A DNA stretch of 64,000 nt from Dactylosporangium siamense (lineage in GTDB: Bacteria; Actinomycetota; Actinomycetes; Mycobacteriales; Micromonosporaceae). The notes under the pieces were generated by a model. The model worked only from the letters and a program-made list of their open reading frames with translations, did not search any database and was not told the DNA's origin. The stretch is from NCBI RefSeq assembly GCF_016862795.1, contig NZ_BONQ01000004.1, forward strand, positions 1-64,000, in the 5' to 3' direction. Of the stretch, positions 50,844 through 58,999 are shown piece by piece; position 1 is the stretch's first letter; each line of letters begins with the position of its first letter. A program made the translations under genes and the position numbers.

Positions 50844-51341
50844 TCATCGCACGACCCGGTGCAGCCCAATTCCCGTGAGCGCCCCGCGCACCACGTCGGC
50901 GGTCATGAAGGTGGCGAAGGGCTGGCGCCGCCGGTCCGTCGGCGAACCCGGATTCAGCAGGCGCAGGCCGCCGGGGGTCACGGTGTCCCACGGGATGTGG
51001 GAGTGGCCGAAGACGAGCAGGTCCCGCCCCGGGAAGCGGGCCTCGCACCGCTGCTCACGGCCGGTCGCCGGGCCCGTCTCATGGACGACCGCCACCCGGA
51101 GCCCGTCCAGCTCGACGTCCGCCACCTCCGGCAGCCGCGCTCGCAGTCCCGGGCCGTCGTTGTTGCCGTACACCCCGACCAACCGGACGCAACGTGACTC
51201 CAGACGATCCAGGAACGCCTCATCGACCCAGTCCCCGGCATGCAGGACGACGTCGGCGTCCTCGACGGCGGTCCAGACCGCTGCCGGCAGGTCGCGGGCC
51301 CGCTTCGGGACATGGGTGTCGGCGATGAGGACGAGCTTCAT
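50844..51341 (-). CDS. Metallophosphoesterase (YfcE/MJ0936 family)
   Basis: This is a 165-aa calcineurin-like phosphodiesterase. The metal-binding motifs appear in order: IADTHVP (DxH), LHAGDWVD (GDxxD), VYGNNDG (GNxD/H; here GNND) and VVHETG plus FGHSHIP (GHxH). Such small enzymes hydrolyse phosphodiesters in vitro; the physiological substrate is unknown. ATG 51341 overlaps the RDD-gene stop (ATGA). Confidence 0.92.
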   Translation of the reverse strand: MKLVLIADTHVPKRARDLPAAVWTAVEDADVVLHAGDWVDEAFLDRLESRCVRLVGVYGNNDGPGLRARLPEVADVELDGLRVAVVHETGPATGREQRCEARFPGRDLLVFGHSHIPWDTVTPGGLRLLNPGSPTDRRRQPFATFMTADVVRGALTGIGLHRVVR

Positions 51342-51751
51342 CGTTTGGTGACCACGGTGCCGGCGAGCTTGTCCCCCAGGGTCTGCCGCTTGCCGTCCCA
51401 CAGCGGGAACAGCACGCCGACGAAACTGACCACGTCAGCGGCGTGCGCGAGGTCGCGGACGAGTGCCGCGCCGGCACCGATGGGTCGCTCGGTCCCCTCC
51501 GCGACGAGATCCAGGCCGAGGAGCCGCTTGCCCCAGCTCTGTCCCCGGCCGCCGAGGAACCACCGGTTGTAGCCGATCCAGGCGAGGCCGGCCAGCAGGA
51601 ACAGGTACAGGTACACGCCATACGTCCCGTCGCCGTTGTTGCCGATGACGGCGCCGGCGCCGAGCAGCGCCAGGTACGGGATCGCGTCGATGACGGCGGC
51701 GCCGACGCGCTCGCGCCAGGTGGCGAGGTTCAAAGGGCTCACCGTCGTCAC
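51338..51751 (-). CDS. RDD family membrane protein
   Basis: This is a 137-aa protein with the RDD domain: NLATWRERVGAAVIDAIPYLALLGAGAVIG at the start (Arg and Asp of the family), VYLYLFLLAGLAWIGYNRWFLGGRGQSWGKRLLGLDLV and GAALVRDLAHAADVVSFVGVLFPLWDGKRQTLGDKLAGTVVTKR. Function unknown; some RDD proteins act as Na+/H+ antiporters. Start is GTG 51751 or GTG 51742. It is the first gene of the three-gene leftward operon, divergent from the ABC exporter across 82 nt. Confidence 0.9.
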   Translation of the reverse strand: MTTVSPLNLATWRERVGAAVIDAIPYLALLGAGAVIGNNGDGTYGVYLYLFLLAGLAWIGYNRWFLGGRGQSWGKRLLGLDLVAEGTERPIGAGAALVRDLAHAADVVSFVGVLFPLWDGKRQTLGDKLAGTVVTKR

Positions 51752-51833
51752 GGTAGGCGCATGACATCCGTCATGGGGTCCCGGGTGACGGCACACAGAT
51801 CCGCCGCGGTGGATACCGGGCGATGCTCTTGCC

Positions 51834-52727
51834 ATGACGAACGCAGCTGTCCAGTTGACCGGCCTCACGAAACGGTTCGGTGCGCTCACCGCCGTGGACG
51901 GGCTGGACCTGACGATCCGCCGGGGTGAGGTCGTCGCGCTCCTCGGCCCGAACGGCGCCGGCAAGTCCACGACGATCGACATGCTCCTCGGACTCCAGCG
52001 CCCCGACGCCGGCACGGTCCTGCTGGACGGGCAGTCCCCCGCCAAGGCCATCGCCAAGGGCACCGTCGGCGCGCTGCTGCAGAGCGGCGGACTGCTGCCG
52101 GACCTCACCGCGGGCGAGACGGTCCGCCTCACCGCCGCGTTGCAGCAACGCTCGCGGCCGGTACGGGACGTGCTTGACCGAGCCGGTGTCACCGAGTTCG
52201 CCAACCAGCGGGTCGGTGGCCTCTCCGGCGGGCAGCAGCAGCGGATCCGGTTCGCGATGGCCCTCGTCGCCGACCCGGAGCTGCTGGTCCTGGACGAGCC
52301 GACGACCGGCATGGACGTCGAGACCCGCCGCGGCTTCTGGACCACGATGCGCCAGGAGACCGCGCAGGGCCGCACAGTGCTGTTCGCCACGCACTACCTC
52401 GACGAGGCCGACGCATACGCGGACCGCATCGTCCTGCTGCGCGCCGGGCAGGTCATCGCCGACGGCACCGCCGCCCAGATCAAGGCGGCCGTCACCGGCC
52501 GGACCATCCGCGCCACCCTCCCCGGCGCCGACCTCGTCGGCCTCGCCGCGCTGCCCGGCGTCGACCGGGTCGAGACCCGCGGCGACGTGGTCATGCTGCA
52601 CTGCGACGACTCCGACACCGCACTGCGATCCCTGCTCAGCAGCACCGACGCGCACGACGTCGAAGTCACCGCGCGCAACCTCGAAGACGCCTTCATCGCC
52701 CTCACCGCAGCCGGGAGCAGCAAGTGA
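51834..52727 (+). CDS. ABC transporter ATP-binding protein
   Basis: This is a 297-aa ATPase of a two-gene ABC-2 exporter. Motifs: LLGPNGAGKSTTIDMLLGL (Walker A), LLQSGGLLPDLTAGETV (Q-loop), VGGLSGGQQQRIRFAMALV (signature), LLVLDEPTTGMDVETRRGFW (Walker B) and FATHYLDEADAYADR (H-loop). The domain ending LEDAFIALT is typical of DrrA-like exporters. The stop overlaps the permease GTG (GTGA). The next genes are the permease and a sensor kinase, an arrangement that often exports antimicrobial compounds. Confidence 0.93.
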   Translation: MTNAAVQLTGLTKRFGALTAVDGLDLTIRRGEVVALLGPNGAGKSTTIDMLLGLQRPDAGTVLLDGQSPAKAIAKGTVGALLQSGGLLPDLTAGETVRLTAALQQRSRPVRDVLDRAGVTEFANQRVGGLSGGQQQRIRFAMALVADPELLVLDEPTTGMDVETRRGFWTTMRQETAQGRTVLFATHYLDEADAYADRIVLLRAGQVIADGTAAQIKAAVTGRTIRATLPGADLVGLAALPGVDRVETRGDVVMLHCDDSDTALRSLLSSTDAHDVEVTARNLEDAFIALTAAGSSK

Positions 52728-53446
52728 ACACCACCTACCTCCGCATGGAGATCGTCCGCCTGGTCCGCAACAAGCGGGTTGTCATCTTCTCGATGCTCAT
52801 GCCGGCCCTGCTCCTGCTCATCATCGGCGGCGTCTCCGTCGGCGGCGACCCCGACGCCAAGAAGTACGTCATGGTCAGCATGGCCCTGTTCGGCGCGATG
52901 ACCGCCGCCCTCACCAGCGGCAGCACCATCGCCGTCGAACGCGGCATCGGCTGGAACCGCACCCTGCGCCTCACGCCGCTCTCGCCCGGCGGGTACGTCG
53001 TCAACAAGGTCATCGTCGCGCTCCTGGTCGCCGTCCCGCCGGCCGTCGTCACGTTCCTCGTCGGCGCCCTGGGGCTGCACGTCCGGCTCACCGCGACCGA
53101 GTGGGTCCTCTGCTTCGTCGGCGCCTGGCTGTCGGCGCTGCCCTTCGCGGCACTCGGCGTCGTCATCGGCTACCTCGCCAAGCCCGACGGCGTCCAGCAG
53201 GTCACGGCGCTGCTCAACCTGACCCTCGCCGCCTTCGGCGGGCTCTGGGTGCCGGTCTCGCTCATGCCGGGCTTCATGCAGCAGATCGCGAAGCTGACCC
53301 CCTCCTACTGGACCGGGCAGGTCGCCCGCAGCCCCCTGGACCACGGCCACGTCGACGTCCAGGCGATCCTCGTCCTCGGCGGCTGGACCGTCGCGCTCGC
53401 CCTGGTCGCGCTGCGCCGGTTCCGCGTCGACACCGCCCGCGCCTGA
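52724..53446 (+). CDS. ABC-2 type transporter permease
   Basis: This is a 240-aa permease. Six TM helices: VVIFSMLMPALLLLIIGGVSV, MVSMALFGAMTAALTSG, VIVALLVAVPPAVVTFLVGALG, VLCFVGAWLSALPFAALGVVIG, LLNLTLAAFGGLWVPVSLMPG and ILVLGGWTVALALVAL. VERGIGWNRTLRLTPLSPGGYVV is the conserved cytoplasmic loop of this class. It begins with GTG overlapping the ATPase stop. The kinase follows 12 nt after its stop. Confidence 0.92.
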   Translation: MNTTYLRMEIVRLVRNKRVVIFSMLMPALLLLIIGGVSVGGDPDAKKYVMVSMALFGAMTAALTSGSTIAVERGIGWNRTLRLTPLSPGGYVVNKVIVALLVAVPPAVVTFLVGALGLHVRLTATEWVLCFVGAWLSALPFAALGVVIGYLAKPDGVQQVTALLNLTLAAFGGLWVPVSLMPGFMQQIAKLTPSYWTGQVARSPLDHGHVDVQAILVLGGWTVALALVALRRFRVDTARA

Positions 53447-53458
53447 GTCGTCGGTACC

Positions 53459-54559
53459 GTGTCCGACATGAACACCAACACCAGCCGCCGCCCCTTCTGG
53501 TTGTGGGCGGCGGTCTGGCTGTTCTACATGGTCAACCCGATCAGCGACGCGTGGCACCGCCCCGAGGTCTGGGAGCGGGTCGTCGGCCTCACCGCCGCCA
53601 TCGGCTTCTGCGTGGTCTACCTGCTGTCCTTCATCTCGGCCCGCGCCGCCCTCAGACGCACCGGCGCCGTCCTGCGACTGCCCGAGGCGCTGGTGCGGCT
53701 CGGCGTCATGGTGGCCCTGATGACCGTGCTGACCGTCATCGTCGGCGAGTCCGGCCTGACCGCGCTGGTCTACGTCGGTGTGATGGCCGTGTTCACCTTC
53801 GAGCCGCGCATCGCCTGGACCGTCGCGGGCGCCGCAGCGGTGACGGCGGCGGTCCTGCCACGGTTCGTGCCCGGCTGGCACAGCGACATCGACGTCACCT
53901 TCGCCGTCCTGGTCGCCGCCCTCGCCGTCTGGGGCCTCATTCGCTTCATGCAACGCAACGCCCAGCTCGCCGAGGCCCGCGAGGAGATCACCGAGCTCGC
54001 CGTCGCCGCCGAACGCAACCGCTTCGCCCGCGACCTGCACGACCTCCTCGGCCACTCCCTCACCGTCGTCTCCGTCAAGAGCGAGCTCGCCGCGCGCCTG
54101 GTCCGCATCGCCCCGGACCGCGCCGAGGCCGAGCTCGCCGACATCCAGCGCCTGGTCCGCGAGGCGCTCGTCGACGTCCGCGCCGCCGTGTCCGGATACC
54201 GGGAGATGTCCCTGGCGACGGAGCTCGCCTCGGCCCGCAGCGCCCTGGACGCCGCCGGCATCGAGGCGGAGGTGCCCCTCACGGCCGAGGCCGCCGACCC
54301 CGACCGGCAGCAGCTCTTCGCCTGGGTCGTCCGCGAAGGCGTCACCAACGTGATCCGCCACAGCGAGGCGAAACACTGCTGGATCCGCCTCGAACGCACC
54401 GCCGTCGAGATCAGCGACGACGGCCGCGGCCCGGCCACCTCGGAGCACCCCACCGGCCACGGCCTCGACGGCCTCCGCGAGCGGGTCGACTCCGCGGGCG
54501 GCACCCTGACCATCGGCAACCGCGAGGGCGGCGGCTTCGTCCTGCGCGCCTCCACCTGA
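53459..54559 (+). CDS. DesK-type sensor histidine kinase without adjacent regulator
   Basis: This is a 366-aa membrane sensor kinase of the HisKA_3 class. Several TM helices occupy residues 10-165. The phosphoacceptor is RNRFARDLHDLLGHSLTVVSVKSELAARL, a DesK-type box, followed by the N-box REGVTNVIRHSEA, G1 ISDDGRGPATS and G2 GHGLDGLRERV. A GTG start (MSDMNTNTSRR) lies 12 nt after the permease; ATG 53468 is an alternative. In most such operons a LuxR-type regulator follows directly. Here the next ORF is a 96-aa remnant, so the partner seems lost or moved. Confidence 0.9.
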   Translation: MSDMNTNTSRRPFWLWAAVWLFYMVNPISDAWHRPEVWERVVGLTAAIGFCVVYLLSFISARAALRRTGAVLRLPEALVRLGVMVALMTVLTVIVGESGLTALVYVGVMAVFTFEPRIAWTVAGAAAVTAAVLPRFVPGWHSDIDVTFAVLVAALAVWGLIRFMQRNAQLAEAREEITELAVAAERNRFARDLHDLLGHSLTVVSVKSELAARLVRIAPDRAEAELADIQRLVREALVDVRAAVSGYREMSLATELASARSALDAAGIEAEVPLTAEAADPDRQQLFAWVVREGVTNVIRHSEAKHCWIRLERTAVEISDDGRGPATSEHPTGHGLDGLRERVDSAGGTLTIGNREGGGFVLRAST

Positions 54560-54574
54560 GCGGCGCCGCGACCC

Positions 54575-54865
54575 ATGACCTACCACCTGATCGACGAACC
54601 ACCAGCCGGCACGATCACCCACGCCACGCTCGTCGCCTTCCTGCCCGGCGGCGCGTGCGCCGCCCTGCTCGGCCCGACCCTGATGGGCGACCCCGTCCTG
54701 CCCGGCGAGTCGATCGACCTCGACGCGAGCGTCCGCATCCCGCTGCGCCAGGCCGGATTCCGGCGGCAACGGGTGCGCGCCTTCGCCCTTCCGGTGGCGG
54801 GCGTGGCGCACGCGCGAAGCGGCAACGAGGCCGGGTCGACCGCGTGGGTGGACCGACCTCGATAG
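54575..54865 (+). pseudogene. Truncated NUDIX-like ORF
   Basis: This is a 96-codon ORF 15 nt downstream of the kinase. YHLIDEPPAGTITHATLVAFLPGGACAALLGPTLMGDPVLPGESIDLDASVRIPLRQAGFRRQRVRAFAL resembles the N-terminal part of small actinobacterial NUDIX-like proteins, but the remaining part is missing. Downstream it runs into a 75-bp direct repeat. I read it as the remains of a gene broken by a rearrangement. An intact small protein cannot be excluded. Confidence 0.45.
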
Positions 54866-54874
54866 CACTCGAAT

Positions 54875-55024
54875 GCGGTTGCCGCCTGCCGTCGCGAGGG
54901 GCAGGCTGCGACCGGTGGACCACTCTCCGCCCTCCGACCCGCCACGGCAGCGGTTGCCACCTGCCCGCGCGAAGGGCAGGCTGCGGCCGGTGGACCACTC
55001 TCCGCCCTCCGCCCCGCCACGGCG
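54875..55024. repeat. 75-bp direct duplication
   Basis: Two tandem units (54875-54949 and 54950-55024), both starting GCGGTTG and sharing GCAGGCTGCGnCCGGTGGAC, differ at about six positions. In the APH frame both read as RLRPVDHSPPS. They separate a broken ORF from the phosphotransferase, and may mark a rearrangement junction. Confidence 0.9.
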
Positions 55025-55082
55025 CCCGACCACCCCGGACGCGACGGGGACTGCCGTTGACCGGTCACGACAGCCGACCGGC

Positions 55083-56024
55083 GTGGACGGGGTCACGGCG
55101 GACAGACGACGGCGGGCTGCGGTCGTCGCGGCCGCGCCGGCAGCGGTCCGGGCGAAGGCCGAGGCCGTCGGAGCGCACGACTGGCTGCGGGGTCTGCCTG
55201 AGCTCGTCGCCGAGATCGAGGAGGACTGGGCGGTCAGCGTCAGCCGGGTGTACGGCGACGCCACCGAAGCCCTGGTCGCCGAGGTCACCATGGCCGACGG
55301 CTCGCCCGCGGTGCTGAAACTGCTCGTGCCGCGCCCCGGCAACGCCGCCGCCAACGAGATCACGGTGCTGCGGCTGGCCGACGGCGACGGCTGCGCCCAG
55401 CTGCTGCGCCACGACGTCGCCCGGGACGCGCTGCTGCTGGAGAAGCTCGGCCCGAGCCTGTTCGAACTTGGACTGCCCGTCGACCAGCGCCTCGAGATCC
55501 TCTGCGACGTGGCGAGCCGGGTGTGGCGACCAGCACCGGACGCTGGACTCCCGACGGCCGCGACCAAGGGCGCACGGCTCGGCACGCTCCTGCCCGCCCT
55601 CTGGGAGCGGCTCGGCCGCCCCTGCGCCGAACGCACTATCGCCCACGCACTGGCCTGCGCCGAACGCCGGGTCGCCGCCCACGACGACGAACGGGCCGTC
55701 CTCGTCCACGGCGACGTCCACCAGTGGAACACCCTGCGAGGCGCGGACGGGTTCCGGCTCGTCGACCCCGACGGGCTGCTCGCCGAGGCCGAGTACGACC
55801 TCGGTGTCCTGATGCGCGAGGACCCTGTCGAGCTGATGGCGGCCGATCCCCGCCACCGGTCCCGTTGGCTCGCCGCCCGCACCGGCCTCGACGAGACCGC
55901 GATCTGGCAGTGGGGCGTCGTCGACCGCGTCATGACCGGCCTGGTGCTCACCCAGGTAGGCCTCCAGCCCGTGGCCGCCCAGATGCTCAACGCCGCCGAC
56001 ACCATCGCCACTATGCCCATCTGA
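55083..56024 (+). CDS. APH(6)-like aminoglycoside/hydroxyurea phosphotransferase
   Basis: This is a 313-aa kinase of the streptomycin-6-kinase family. WLRGLPELVAEIEEDWAVSVSRVYGDATEALVAEVTMADGSPAVLKLLVPRPGNAAANEITVLRLA is the N-lobe with the Lys. The catalytic loop is AVLVHGDVHQWNTL and the metal site is FRLVDPDGLLAEAEYDLGVLMRED. The typical C-terminus WGVVDRVMTGLVLTQVGLQPVAAQML is present. It could inactivate streptomycin or hydroxyurea. The GTG at 55083 gives a family-like N-terminus; the frame is open upstream into the 75-bp repeat (from an ATG at 54873), so a longer product is possible. Confidence 0.88.
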   Translation: MDGVTADRRRRAAVVAAAPAAVRAKAEAVGAHDWLRGLPELVAEIEEDWAVSVSRVYGDATEALVAEVTMADGSPAVLKLLVPRPGNAAANEITVLRLADGDGCAQLLRHDVARDALLLEKLGPSLFELGLPVDQRLEILCDVASRVWRPAPDAGLPTAATKGARLGTLLPALWERLGRPCAERTIAHALACAERRVAAHDDERAVLVHGDVHQWNTLRGADGFRLVDPDGLLAEAEYDLGVLMREDPVELMAADPRHRSRWLAARTGLDETAIWQWGVVDRVMTGLVLTQVGLQPVAAQMLNAADTIATMPI

Positions 56025-56663
56025 CCGTCCCTCTTCCGCCGCTGCCGTGCTCGGCGCCTGCCTTCGCTCCGCTCGCTTGCGCTCATCCGCGCCGCCCGGG
56101 GCGCCCGTCCACGCACGCCCGCCCACGCACGTCACTGCGGCGGTGGACCGGACGGTGCGGGCGCGAAACGCACGCCCGCCCAGGCCCGCCCACGCATGGC
56201 CCCCGCCCACGTACGGCCCGCCCACGCACGAACGCACGCCCGCCCAGGCCACTCACACACGCCTGCCCAGGGCCGCCCATGCACGGCCCCGCCCACGTAC
56301 GGCCCGCCCACGCACGAACGCACGCCCGCCCAGGCCCGCCCAGGCCCACCCAGGCCACTCACACACGCCTGCCCAGGGCCGCCCATGCACGGCCCCGCCC
56401 ACGCACGGCCCGCCCACACACGCCCAGGCCTGCCCAGGCCGCCCACGCACGGCCCGCCCACACACGCCCACGCACGGCCCCGCCCACGCACGCCCAGGCC
56501 TGCCCAGGCCGCTGACGCACGCCCGCCCAGGCCCGCCCACGCACGCCGCCCACGCACGCCGCCCGATTGCGCTGTCGACACGACGCCCGATCGCGCCGTC
56601 GAGGTGACGCCACCCGGGTCGTCCCGGGTGGGTCACCGTCGGACCCATCGCGGCGTGCGGTGG
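56025..56663. other. Convergent gap dominated by a minisatellite
   Basis: No gene is recognised in this 639-nt interval. It separates the phosphotransferase stop from the FAD-monooxygenase stop. Open frames run through it on both strands only because the C-rich repeat lacks stop codons. Confidence 0.7.
56105..56555. repeat. Complex CCCACGCACG-type minisatellite
   Basis: About 450 bp are built of CGCCCACGCACG / CGCCCAGGCC elements, arranged in longer units; GGCCACTCACACACGCC recurs at 56247 and 56353, 106 bp apart. The plus strand is nearly devoid of T and G-poor, and the minus strand G-rich. Nested copies imply repeated slippage or unequal exchange. Confidence 0.9.
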
Positions 56664-57785
56664 TCAGGCGTGCGCGAGCATGACACGGGCGGCGACGTTG
56701 CGGGTGGCGATGCCGAGCCTCGTCTTCGGGATCAGCATCGCCGTGGCCAGACCAACGGCGCGCTGCTTGGCGTCGGTGTGGGTGCGGTGGGCTGCCTCAT
56801 ACGCCATGAATGCCGACGTGTGGTCGGACCTGCTCGCGGCCAGAGCGGCGGCGAGCGTGTGCGCGCCGGCCATCGCGAGGCTGGAGCCGTCGCCGAACAG
56901 GGACACGCAGGAGGCCGCGTCGCCGAGCAGCGCCACCCGCCCGTGCGACCAGGACGGCAGGCGGACCTGACTGACCGAGTCGAAATAGAGGTCCGGGGTC
57001 GACCCCAACCGCTCGAGCAGCTCCGGCACTCGCCAGCCGGCACCGGCATAGGCCTGAGTGACGATGCGCTTGTGCTGGGCGGTGTCGCGGTGGTCGAAGC
57101 CGTCGACCATCGGACCGCGGAAGATGAAGGCGGCCATCGGCCGGCCCGTCGACGGGTGGATCGACACGAGGCGGCCCGGCGTGTTGTGCATCAGGACGTC
57201 GTGCGGATATTCGGCCGGACCGTCCAGTGGCATGGTCGCCACCCAGACGCCCATGTGCCGCACGAAGTCCCGCTCCGGGCCGAAGACGATCCTGCGCACG
57301 GCGGAGTGCAGCCCGTCGGCGCCGACGACGAGGTCGAAGCGGCGCGGTGCGGCCCGCTCGAACGTCACGTCGACGCCCCCGCGGTCCTGACTCACCGACG
57401 TGACGGTGTCGTCCCACAGCAGCTCGGCGTCGTCGCGGGCGACGGCCTGCAGGATCGCGGCCAGGTCACCGCGCGGCAGCTCGACCTCCTGGTTGCCGGC
57501 CGCGCTCTTCGAGGTCGGCATCGGCATCCGACCGGCTGGGCGGCCCTTGGCGTCGATGACGAGCATCGACGTGGCGTGGGTGGCCGCCGCGCGCAGCTGC
57601 GGCATGATGCCCAGCTCCTCGGCGACGGGCAGGGCCGGGCCGCGCACGTCGACCGGGTTGCCGCTGGAGCGCAGCCCACCGGCGCGCTCCACGATCGTGG
57701 GGCGGAACCCGTGGCGGGCCAGGAAGTAGGCGAGGGTCGGGCCGGCTACGCCGGCGCCGGAGATGAGGACGGTGGGAGGAGTCAT
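56664..57785 (-). CDS. FAD-dependent monooxygenase (PHBH-type)
   Basis: This is a 373-aa flavoprotein of the aromatic hydroxylase class. FAD motif VLISGAGVAGPTLAYFLARHGFRPTIVERAGGLRSSG lies at the start. DLVVGADGLHSAVRRIVFG is the DG motif binding both FAD and NAD(P)H. WSHGRVALLGDAASCVSLFGDGSSLAMAGAHTLAAAL is the GD motif. Tetracycline-degrading and related monooxygenases share this layout, but substrate specificity cannot be read. The ATG at 57785 faces the divergent TetR across 74 nt carrying two operator-like sites. Confidence 0.92.
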   Translation of the reverse strand: MTPPTVLISGAGVAGPTLAYFLARHGFRPTIVERAGGLRSSGNPVDVRGPALPVAEELGIMPQLRAAATHATSMLVIDAKGRPAGRMPMPTSKSAAGNQEVELPRGDLAAILQAVARDDAELLWDDTVTSVSQDRGGVDVTFERAAPRRFDLVVGADGLHSAVRRIVFGPERDFVRHMGVWVATMPLDGPAEYPHDVLMHNTPGRLVSIHPSTGRPMAAFIFRGPMVDGFDHRDTAQHKRIVTQAYAGAGWRVPELLERLGSTPDLYFDSVSQVRLPSWSHGRVALLGDAASCVSLFGDGSSLAMAGAHTLAAALAASRSDHTSAFMAYEAAHRTHTDAKQRAVGLATAMLIPKTRLGIATRNVAARVMLAHA

Positions 57786-57799
57786 GGGACGACCATAGC

Positions 57800-57829
57800 T
57801 GCATTGAGTGCAGAAATGCAATGAGTGCA
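57800..57829. promoter_or_regulatory. Double TetR operator candidate
   Basis: TGCATTGAGTGCA (57800-57812) and TGCAATGAGTGCA (57817-57829) are two copies of a TGCA-N5-TGCA inverted repeat, 17 nt apart. They lie between the monooxygenase and its divergent TetR gene. Two dimers could bind cooperatively. Confidence 0.7.
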
Positions 57830-57859
57830 AGACGACACTTGATGCGGTACGATGACCGC

Positions 57860-58468
57860 ATGACCCTGCGTGACCGCAAGCGCGCCCGCATCCGGCAGTC
57901 CCTCGTCGACGCCGCGACGGAGCTGTTCGAGCGGGACGGCTATGAGGGCACGACGGTCGCCGACATCGCCGCGGCGGCGGACATCGGCACGCGCACCTTC
58001 TTCAGCTACTTCGCCAGCAAGGAAGAGCTGCTCTTTCCCGAAAGCGACCGCCGGGTCCAGGCGTGCGTCGACGCGATCGCGGCCCGCGGACCTGCCGACA
58101 CCCCGGTCGAGGTGCTGGTCCGCGCCTTACATCTGACCGGCGCCGACAACGACGACCTGACCGACCGGCTGGCGGCGCTGCGGATGCGGCTGATCCGGGA
58201 GGTGCCGGCGGTGCGGGGGCGCGGGCTGCAGCTCCAGATGGACGCCCAGCAGCAGATCGCGGCGCACCTGGCCGAGGCGTTTCCCGAAGAGCTGGACAAG
58301 GTCAGAGCGGGCGCGCTGGTCGGAGCGTTCGTCGGCGCGGTGACCGGGGCGGTGCAAGTCGTGATTGAGGACTTACCGGCGCATCACGACCCGAAAGAAC
58401 TTCGGTCGGCGGTCGAGGAGGCCACGAGCATGGCGCTGCAGCCCTGGATGGCACACCGGGCCCGCTGA
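57860..58468 (+). CDS. TetR family regulator, divergent from FAD monooxygenase
   Basis: This is a 202-aa regulator. HTH region: RKRARIRQSLVDAATELFERDGYEGTTVADIAAAADIGTRTFFSYFASKEELLFPES. The C-terminal ligand domain is helical (LTDRLAALRMRLIREVPAVRGRGLQLQMDAQQQIAAHLAEAF). ATG 57860 is the likely start. It probably represses the monooxygenase and itself from the TGCA repeats. A hairpin (58471-58484) follows the stop. Confidence 0.9.
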   Translation: MTLRDRKRARIRQSLVDAATELFERDGYEGTTVADIAAAADIGTRTFFSYFASKEELLFPESDRRVQACVDAIAARGPADTPVEVLVRALHLTGADNDDLTDRLAALRMRLIREVPAVRGRGLQLQMDAQQQIAAHLAEAFPEELDKVRAGALVGAFVGAVTGAVQVVIEDLPAHHDPKELRSAVEEATSMALQPWMAHRAR

Positions 58469-58470
58469 AG

Positions 58471-58484
58471 GCACCACCTGGTGC
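58471..58484 (+). terminator. Short hairpin after the TetR gene
   Basis: GCACCA (58471-58476) and TGGTGC (58479-58484) pair around two bases, 2 nt past the stop codon. It is a weak terminator. The remaining 200 nt up to the next gene show nothing else. Confidence 0.35.
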
Positions 58485-58690
58485 GACACGCCCGCGACAG
58501 CGACCCGGGCCAGGGCCGGTGCGGCAGCGACCGTTCCGGCAGCGAGCGCTCATGCTCGCGGAGCAGCGGCAGCGAAGACCCCGGACGGGTGACCTGGCAG
58601 GAGCCGTCAGGCATGATCGTGGCAAGGTGGCAGGGACCCGCCGCGCGCACCGAAGCGCGTGGCGGCGGATCAGACAGAGGGGGACGAACC

Positions 58691-58876
58691 GTGAACAGCT
58701 TCTTCGATCGGGTGAAGGATCTCGCGGACCAGCACGACGACAAGGTCGACGCGGCGCTGGAGAAGGTCGGCGACTTCGTCGACGACAAGACCGGCGGGAA
58801 GCACTCCGAGCACATCGACAAGGCCGTCGACGCCGCCCAGCAGCACACCGGCGAGGGCGACACCACCAAGAACTAG
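58691..58876 (+). CDS. MT0933-like antitoxin family small protein
   Basis: This is a 61-aa acidic and hydrophilic protein: NSFFDRVKDLADQHDDKVDAALEKVGDFVDDKTGGKHSEHIDKAVDAAQQHTG. It matches the VDxxxEKVGDFVDxKTGGK pattern of the MT0933/Rv0909-like antitoxin family. In mycobacteria a relative is paired with a toxin; here no toxin ORF is adjacent, so it may have another role, and stress-induced CsbD-like behaviour is an alternative. The start is GTG at 58691 with GAGGGGG upstream. A 20-bp repeat begins immediately after the TAG stop. Confidence 0.8.
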   Translation: MNSFFDRVKDLADQHDDKVDAALEKVGDFVDDKTGGKHSEHIDKAVDAAQQHTGEGDTTKN

Positions 58877-58936
58877 GACCGAAGACCAAAGCCGAGGACC
58901 GAAGACCAAAGCCGAGGACCGAAGACCAAAGCCGAG
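58877..58936. repeat. 20-bp tandem repeat after the small protein
   Basis: Three units of GACCGAAGACCAAAGCCGAG (58877, 58897, 58917) start at the base after the TAG stop. They are followed by decayed copies to about 58990, up to the convergent DUF1360 gene. Confidence 0.95.
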
Positions 58937-58999
58937 GGCAGAAGCTCAGAGCCGAGGGCCAGAAGCCCAAAGCCAGGAGCCAGGAGCCGGAAAGCGGAC

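Noticed and set aside
51925-55317. Very long plus-strand open frame (1130 codons)
   Set aside because: It is out of frame with the ABC ATPase, permease and kinase genes, shows Arg/Pro/Ala-rich translation and no domains: a high-GC shadow.
52394-56116. Very long minus-strand open frame (1240 codons)
   Set aside because: It is antisense to five convincing plus-strand genes and has no recognisable domain.
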